DNA from: Microbacterium sediminis
GTDB taxonomy: Bacteria > Actinomycetota > Actinomycetes > Actinomycetales > Microbacteriaceae
Reading direction: 5' to 3'
NCBI RefSeq assembly: GCF_004564075.1
Contig: NZ_CP038256.1
Span: 2,294,001 to 2,358,000, forward strand
DNA length: 64,000 bases
Shown here: positions 60,433 through 64,000 of the stretch, piece by piece
Layout: each line of letters begins with the position of its first letter
Position numbering within the stretch: the first letter of the stretch is position 1
Notes under the pieces: generated by a model
Told to the model about the DNA's origin: nothing
Seen by the model: only the letters and a program-made list of their open reading frames with translations
Database searches by the model: none
Made by a program: the position numbers and the translations under genes

Positions 60433-61809
60433 TCAGCCGATGACGGGGCGCTCCTTGGGGAGTTCGTAGGCGACGCGGCGCTCGCGCAGCGCGAGGGCCG
60501 AGCCGAGCGTGAGCGGGCCGATGCGGCCGAGGAACATGAGCGCCACGAGGATGAGCTGGGCCGCCGGCGGCAGCGTCGCGGTGATGCCGGTGGACAGGCC
60601 CACGGTGGCGAACGCCGAGACCGCCTCGAACAGCACGCGATCGAGATCGAGATCGGTCATTGTGAGGATCGCGACGGTCGCGCCCATCACCGCCGCGAGC
60701 GCCATGAGCACGACCGAGATCGCCTCGCGGTGCACCGATCGCGACAGCCGCTTGCCGAAGATGTTCACGGCGGTGCCGCCGCGCAGCTCGGTCCAGAGGA
60801 TGAACAGCAGCACGGCGAAGGTCGTGATCTTGATGCCGCCCGCGGTGCCGGCGGGGCCGCCGCCGATGAACATGAGGATGTCCATGATGAGCCAGGTCTC
60901 GTCGTGCATCGCGCCGATGTCGAGCGAGTTGAAGCCCGCGGTGCGTGTCTGCACGGCGTGATAGAAGCCGGCGAGCACACGCGTCGCGGGGTCCTTGTCG
61001 CCCAGCGTGCCGGGGTTCTCCCACTCGATCACCGTGATCGCGAGCGAGCCGAGCACGAGGAGCACGATCGTCGCCGGCAGCACGATGCGCGTGTTCATCG
61101 ACCAGTGCAGGGGCCGGCGCCATTCGCGCGCCAGCTCGCGCAGCACGGGGAAGCCGACGCCGCCGAGGATGATCGCCGCGCACATCGGCAGCGACACCCA
61201 GGGGTCGGCGACGAAGCCCATCATGTTGTCGGTGTACAGGGCGAAGCCGGCGTTGTTGAACGACGACACCGAGTGGAAGACGCCGTGCCAAAGAGCCTTG
61301 CCCGCGTCGTAGCCGTAGCCGCTGACGAACCGCACGAACAGCAGCGCCGCGACGACCGCCTCGATGGCGATCGAGGTGAGGAAGATGTTGCGGGCCAGCC
61401 GCCGCACGTCGGGCACCCCGAAGGCCTTCGCCTCGACGACCGTGTTGATCCGCGCCCGCACCGAGAGCTTGCGGGCCAGCACGAGGCCCACCAGGGCCGC
61501 GAAGAGCATGATCCCGAGCCCGCCGACCTGGATGAGCAGCAGGATGACGAGCTTGCCGAACGGCGTCCAGAACACCGCCGTGTCGACCACCGTCAGCCCC
61601 GTGACGCACAGCGCTGACGTGGCGGTGAAGAGCGCCTCGACGAAGGTCGCCGGCCGCTGCGTCGACGAGATCGGCAGCCACAGCAGGGTGGTGCCCACCA
61701 GCAGCGCCAGCCCGAAGCCGGTGACGATGGCCTGGGCGGGTGCGAGTCCGTGCCGCGCCAGCCCCTGGACCCGCGCGAGGCCCGCGCCCCGGGGCGCTCG
61801 ATGGATCAC
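60433..61809 (-). CDS. TrkH-type potassium channel subunit (system 2)
   Basis: 458 residues, same family as the protein at 56365: SALCVTGLTVVD, SSFNNAGFALY, QTRTAGFNSLD and SAFATVGLSTG carry the pore glycines, and IGGGPAGTAGGIKITTF replaces the system 1 equivalent. About eight membrane helices with a 30-residue N-terminal tail. GTG at 61809 is preferred: TAGTCT lies 8 bases upstream and TTGCGC about 16 bases further. An upstream in-frame TTG at 61845 coincides with that -35 and is less likely. Confidence 0.9.
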   Translation of the reverse strand: MIHRAPRGAGLARVQGLARHGLAPAQAIVTGFGLALLVGTTLLWLPISSTQRPATFVEALFTATSALCVTGLTVVDTAVFWTPFGKLVILLLIQVGGLGIMLFAALVGLVLARKLSVRARINTVVEAKAFGVPDVRRLARNIFLTSIAIEAVVAALLFVRFVSGYGYDAGKALWHGVFHSVSSFNNAGFALYTDNMMGFVADPWVSLPMCAAIILGGVGFPVLRELAREWRRPLHWSMNTRIVLPATIVLLVLGSLAITVIEWENPGTLGDKDPATRVLAGFYHAVQTRTAGFNSLDIGAMHDETWLIMDILMFIGGGPAGTAGGIKITTFAVLLFILWTELRGGTAVNIFGKRLSRSVHREAISVVLMALAAVMGATVAILTMTDLDLDRVLFEAVSAFATVGLSTGITATLPPAAQLILVALMFLGRIGPLTLGSALALRERRVAYELPKERPVIG

Positions 61810-61860
61810 GAGGGATGAGACTACGCCGATTGCGCGGCGGCGCAAACGACGCGCGAGGCG

Positions 61861-62742
61861 TCAGTCGGAGGACTTGAGGATGATGACCTCGGTCGCGGGG
61901 GTCGGGTTGACGCCCGCGAGCTCCTTGGCGCGCGCGTAGGCGGCGTCGGTGGCGTCGGCGAACACCTGATCGAGGTGCGCGTCCTGCAGCACGGCGATCG
62001 CGCGCTCGGTGGTGCCCTGCGGGCTCGTCACGCGGCGGCGGAGCTCAGCGGGCTCCTCGCCCTCGGCGTCGAGCAGCGCCGTCGCGCCGGCGAACGTGCC
62101 GCGGGCCAGCAGCAGGGCCTCGTCGTCGCCGAAGCCCTGGTGGCGGGCGGCCTCGGCCAGCTTCTCGATGAGCAGGAACACGTACGCCGGCCCGGATCCG
62201 GAGATCGTCGAGATCGCGTCGATGCCGTCGTCGCCGCGCACCTCGAGCACCTCGCCGACGGTCTCGAACAGGCGCCGGACGATCGCGAGATCCTCCGGGG
62301 TGGCGTGCGTGCCGGCGGCGATGCCGGTGACGCCCTTGCCGACGGTCGACGGGGTGTTCGGCATGGCCCGCACGACGGCCGCCCCCGGGAGCCCGGCCTC
62401 GTAGGTGGCCAGCGGCACCCCCGCCGCCAGGGTCACGACGATCGCGTCGTCGCGCACGTGCGGGGCGATGTCGTGGAGCAGCTCCGGCATGCGCTGCGGC
62501 TTGACGCCCAGCACCACCACGCGCGAGGCGGCGATGGCCTCGGCGTTGCCCTCGGGCCGCTCCTCGAGCGCGATGCTCTCCACGCCGTCGATCCCCGCGA
62601 GGGTCGCGGCGCGGGCGGCCGTCCGGTTGGTCACCCGGATGGGGCCGTCCACGGGCACGCCGCTCGCCGCGAGGCCGCGCACGATCGCGCCTCCCATCGA
62701 TCCGGCACCGATGAACGCGATCGCAGGAAGGGTGTCGCTCAT
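61861..62742 (-). CDS. proC: Pyrroline-5-carboxylate reductase (ProC)
   Basis: 293 residues. Last step of proline synthesis, reduction of pyrroline-5-carboxylate. The dinucleotide fold AFIGAGSMGGAIVRGLAASGV (9-29), VVLGVKPQ, and the conserved C-terminal domain ISGSGPAYVFLLIEKLAEAARHQG and RRRVTSPQGTTERAI are intact. ATG at 62742 follows TACGAT by 6 bases. In mycobacteria proC lies beside the Rv0500A/bS22 genes; here they are about 12 kb apart. Confidence 0.96.
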   Translation of the reverse strand: MSDTLPAIAFIGAGSMGGAIVRGLAASGVPVDGPIRVTNRTAARAATLAGIDGVESIALEERPEGNAEAIAASRVVVLGVKPQRMPELLHDIAPHVRDDAIVVTLAAGVPLATYEAGLPGAAVVRAMPNTPSTVGKGVTGIAAGTHATPEDLAIVRRLFETVGEVLEVRGDDGIDAISTISGSGPAYVFLLIEKLAEAARHQGFGDDEALLLARGTFAGATALLDAEGEEPAELRRRVTSPQGTTERAIAVLQDAHLDQVFADATDAAYARAKELAGVNPTPATEVIILKSSD

Positions 62743-62800
62743 GACCCCATCGTAGGTCGTCGGCCCCGGCGGCCGAAGGGCATCGCCGGGCCGGATCGGA

Positions 62801-63217
62801 TCAGCCGGCGGAGACGGCGTTCAGCTGCGTGATGATCCAGCCCACCCAGAACGACGCGCACGCCGCCCCGGCGATCCCCAGGCCCAGGCCCCACCACGCC
62901 GGCTCGCGCTGCTCCCACGTGCGGCGAAGGGCGATGATGGCGAGCACGGAGCCCAGGATCGACACCGGCATGGCCAAGGGCATCAGCCACGACAGCGTCA
63001 GGCCGAACACCGACGCGGTCAGCGAGGCCGCGGCCAGCGGGCGGCCGCGGCGACGGGCCGGGGGCGGGGCCGCGGCGGATTCGCGCGCGGGCAGCGGCGG
63101 CGGCGCGTCGTGGACGAGGTTCTCGATGAGCTCCACCGCGTCCGTCGCCACGCGTTCGTACGCCCGGCGGCGGGTCTGCACCGCGGGGTCGTCGGCGTCG
63201 CGGACGGCGTCGCTCAC
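62801..63217 (-). CDS. Hypothetical membrane protein (DUF4190-like)
   Basis: 138 residues: a charged start (1-50), a Pro/Ala/Arg-rich linker, and two to three hydrophobic segments (about 62-80, 82-100 and 113-133; [55 protein letters not shown]). The arrangement resembles DUF4190 membrane proteins, but the identification is weak. GTG at 63217 overlaps the tsaD stop (GTGA), so it is coupled to tsaD. Confidence 0.7.
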   Translation of the reverse strand: MSDAVRDADDPAVQTRRRAYERVATDAVELIENLVHDAPPPLPARESAAAPPPARRRGRPLAAASLTASVFGLTLSWLMPLAMPVSILGSVLAIIALRRTWEQREPAWWGLGLGIAGAACASFWVGWIITQLNAVSAG

Positions 63218-64000
63218 GACGAGCCGCTCCCGGCGAGGTGCGGCTGCGCCACGGCGGTCGGGCCGGACTCCGCCACCTGGATCTCGGTCACGGGCAGCGT
63301 CGAGTCGGCACCGAAAGCCAGCGTGGAGGCCGGGCGGCCCGAGGCGATGAGCTCGGCGGCGAGGCCGGCGATCATCGCGCCGTTGTCGGTGCACAGGCTC
63401 AGCGGCGGGATGCGCACGGTCACGCCCTGCGCGGCCGCGCGCTCGAGCGCCACCTCGCGCAGGCGGCGGTTGGCGATCACGCCGCCGCCGAGCAGCAGGC
63501 GCGGAACGCCGTGCGCCGCGCACGCGTCGAGCGCCTTGCTCACGAGCACGTCGACCACGGCCTCGCGGAAGCTCACCGCGACGTCGGCGAGCGGGATCTC
63601 CTCGCCGGCCGCCTCGCGCTGCTCGATCCAGCGCGCCACGGCGGTCTTCAGGCCCGAGAACGAGAAGTCCCAGCGGTGCTTCTCGCGATCGCTCGCCCGC
63701 GACAGCCCGCGCGGGAAGCGGATCGCGGTGGGATCGCCGCCCTGCGCGGCCCGGTCGATCTGCGGACCGCCCGGGTAGGGCAGGCCGAGGATCCGGGCGA
63801 CCTTGTCGAAGGCCTCCCCCGCCGCGTCGTCGACGGTCTCGCCCAGCAGCTCGACGTCGGTGGTGAGATCGCGCACGAGCAGCAGCGACGTGTGTCCGCC
63901 GCTGACGAGCAGCGCGACGGTCGGGTACTCGAGCGGTTCGGAGTCGGCGGTGAGGATGTCGGCGGCGATGTGCCCGACGAGGTGGTTGACCGCGTAGAGC
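63214..64000 (-). CDS. tsaD: tRNA threonylcarbamoyladenosine synthase subunit TsaD, C-terminal part
   Basis: Partial gene running off the window end. About 262 residues are present. The visible metal site NHLVGHI and SGGHTSLL are near the window edge, then [29 protein letters not shown] and the nucleotide-binding [12 protein letters not shown], followed by [10 protein letters not shown]. TsaD with TsaB/TsaE makes the universal t6A modification of ANN-decoding tRNAs. It overlaps the next gene by 4 bases. Confidence 0.95.
   Translation of the reverse strand, partial: LYAVNHLVGHIAADILTADSEPLEYPTVALLVSGGHTSLLLVRDLTTDVELLGETVDDAAGEAFDKVARILGLPYPGGPQIDRAAQGGDPTAIRFPRGLSRASDREKHRWDFSFSGLKTAVARWIEQREAAGEEIPLADVAVSFREAVVDVLVSKALDACAAHGVPRLLLGGGVIANRRLREVALERAAAQGVTVRIPPLSLCTDNGAMIAGLAAELIASGRPASTLAFGADSTLPVTEIQVAESGPTAVAQPHLAGSGSS

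Noticed and set aside
61810..61845. Upstream TTG start extending TrkH of system 2
   Set aside because: The TTG coincides with a -35-like element and TAGTCT lies between it and the GTG at 61809, so it is probably promoter sequence.

Overview
The window is chromosomal DNA from a high-GC Gram-positive actinobacterium. Gene content points to the Microbacteriaceae, most likely Microbacterium or a close relative (inference). The signs are an actinobacterial-type MenB, a guaA/guaB3/guaB purine cluster, System II cytochrome c maturation (CcsB, ResB, CcdA, TlpA), a ClgR/PopR-like regulator, a CsbD protein and the 32-residue ribosomal protein bS22. I see no phage, insertion sequence, tRNA, rRNA or CRISPR array. 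Genes are dense, many overlap by 4 bases, and about twenty have a -10-like TANNNT hexamer 6-8 bases before the start codon, which predicts leaderless transcripts.

Layout. 1-4.8 kb: menaquinone genes (menE partial, menB, menC) around an LLM-class oxidoreductase and a PadR/membrane-protein pair. 4.9-9.8 kb: helicase pcrA, two paralogous GntR regulators and a glycerophosphodiesterase. 10-12.7 kb: a Bax-inhibitor-type membrane protein, then two overlapping ClpP-family genes, the second lacking the serine nucleophile, with a ClgR/PopR-like regulator. 12.7-20.7 kb: a glycosyltransferase and the guanine nucleotide genes guaA, guaB3 and guaB, with a SURF1 gene inside. 20.9-25 kb: a four-gene branched-chain amino acid ABC transporter with no binding protein. 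25-31 kb: cytochrome c maturation, with ccsB separated from resB-ccdA-tlpA by a lipoprotein gene and repeats. 32-35 kb: a two-component system with a DUF4097 protein.

35-41.6 kb: a catabolic cluster with a divergent ethanolamine-type permease, then glutamine-synthetase-like ligase, class-I amidotransferase hydrolase, aldehyde dehydrogenase, short-chain dehydrogenase and FCD-type GntR regulator. Together the enzymes fit a gamma-glutamylated route for ethanolamine (to glycine) better than the classical putrescine Puu route, because an alcohol dehydrogenase replaces the amine oxidase. A 28-base palindrome covers the divergent promoters.

41.6-64 kb: DedA, aspS, a nucleoside-sugar epimerase-like protein, a sulfite-oxidase-type molybdoenzyme, small redox and stress proteins, bS22 with its HTH neighbour, a TetR-controlled DrrAB-type exporter with twin operators, a GspE-N/GT2 synthase with a membrane partner, two complete Trk-type potassium uptake systems flanking a CsbD gene, proC and the 3' part of tsaD. 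A dispersed family of long GC-rich inverted repeats occupies most of the larger intergenic spaces.
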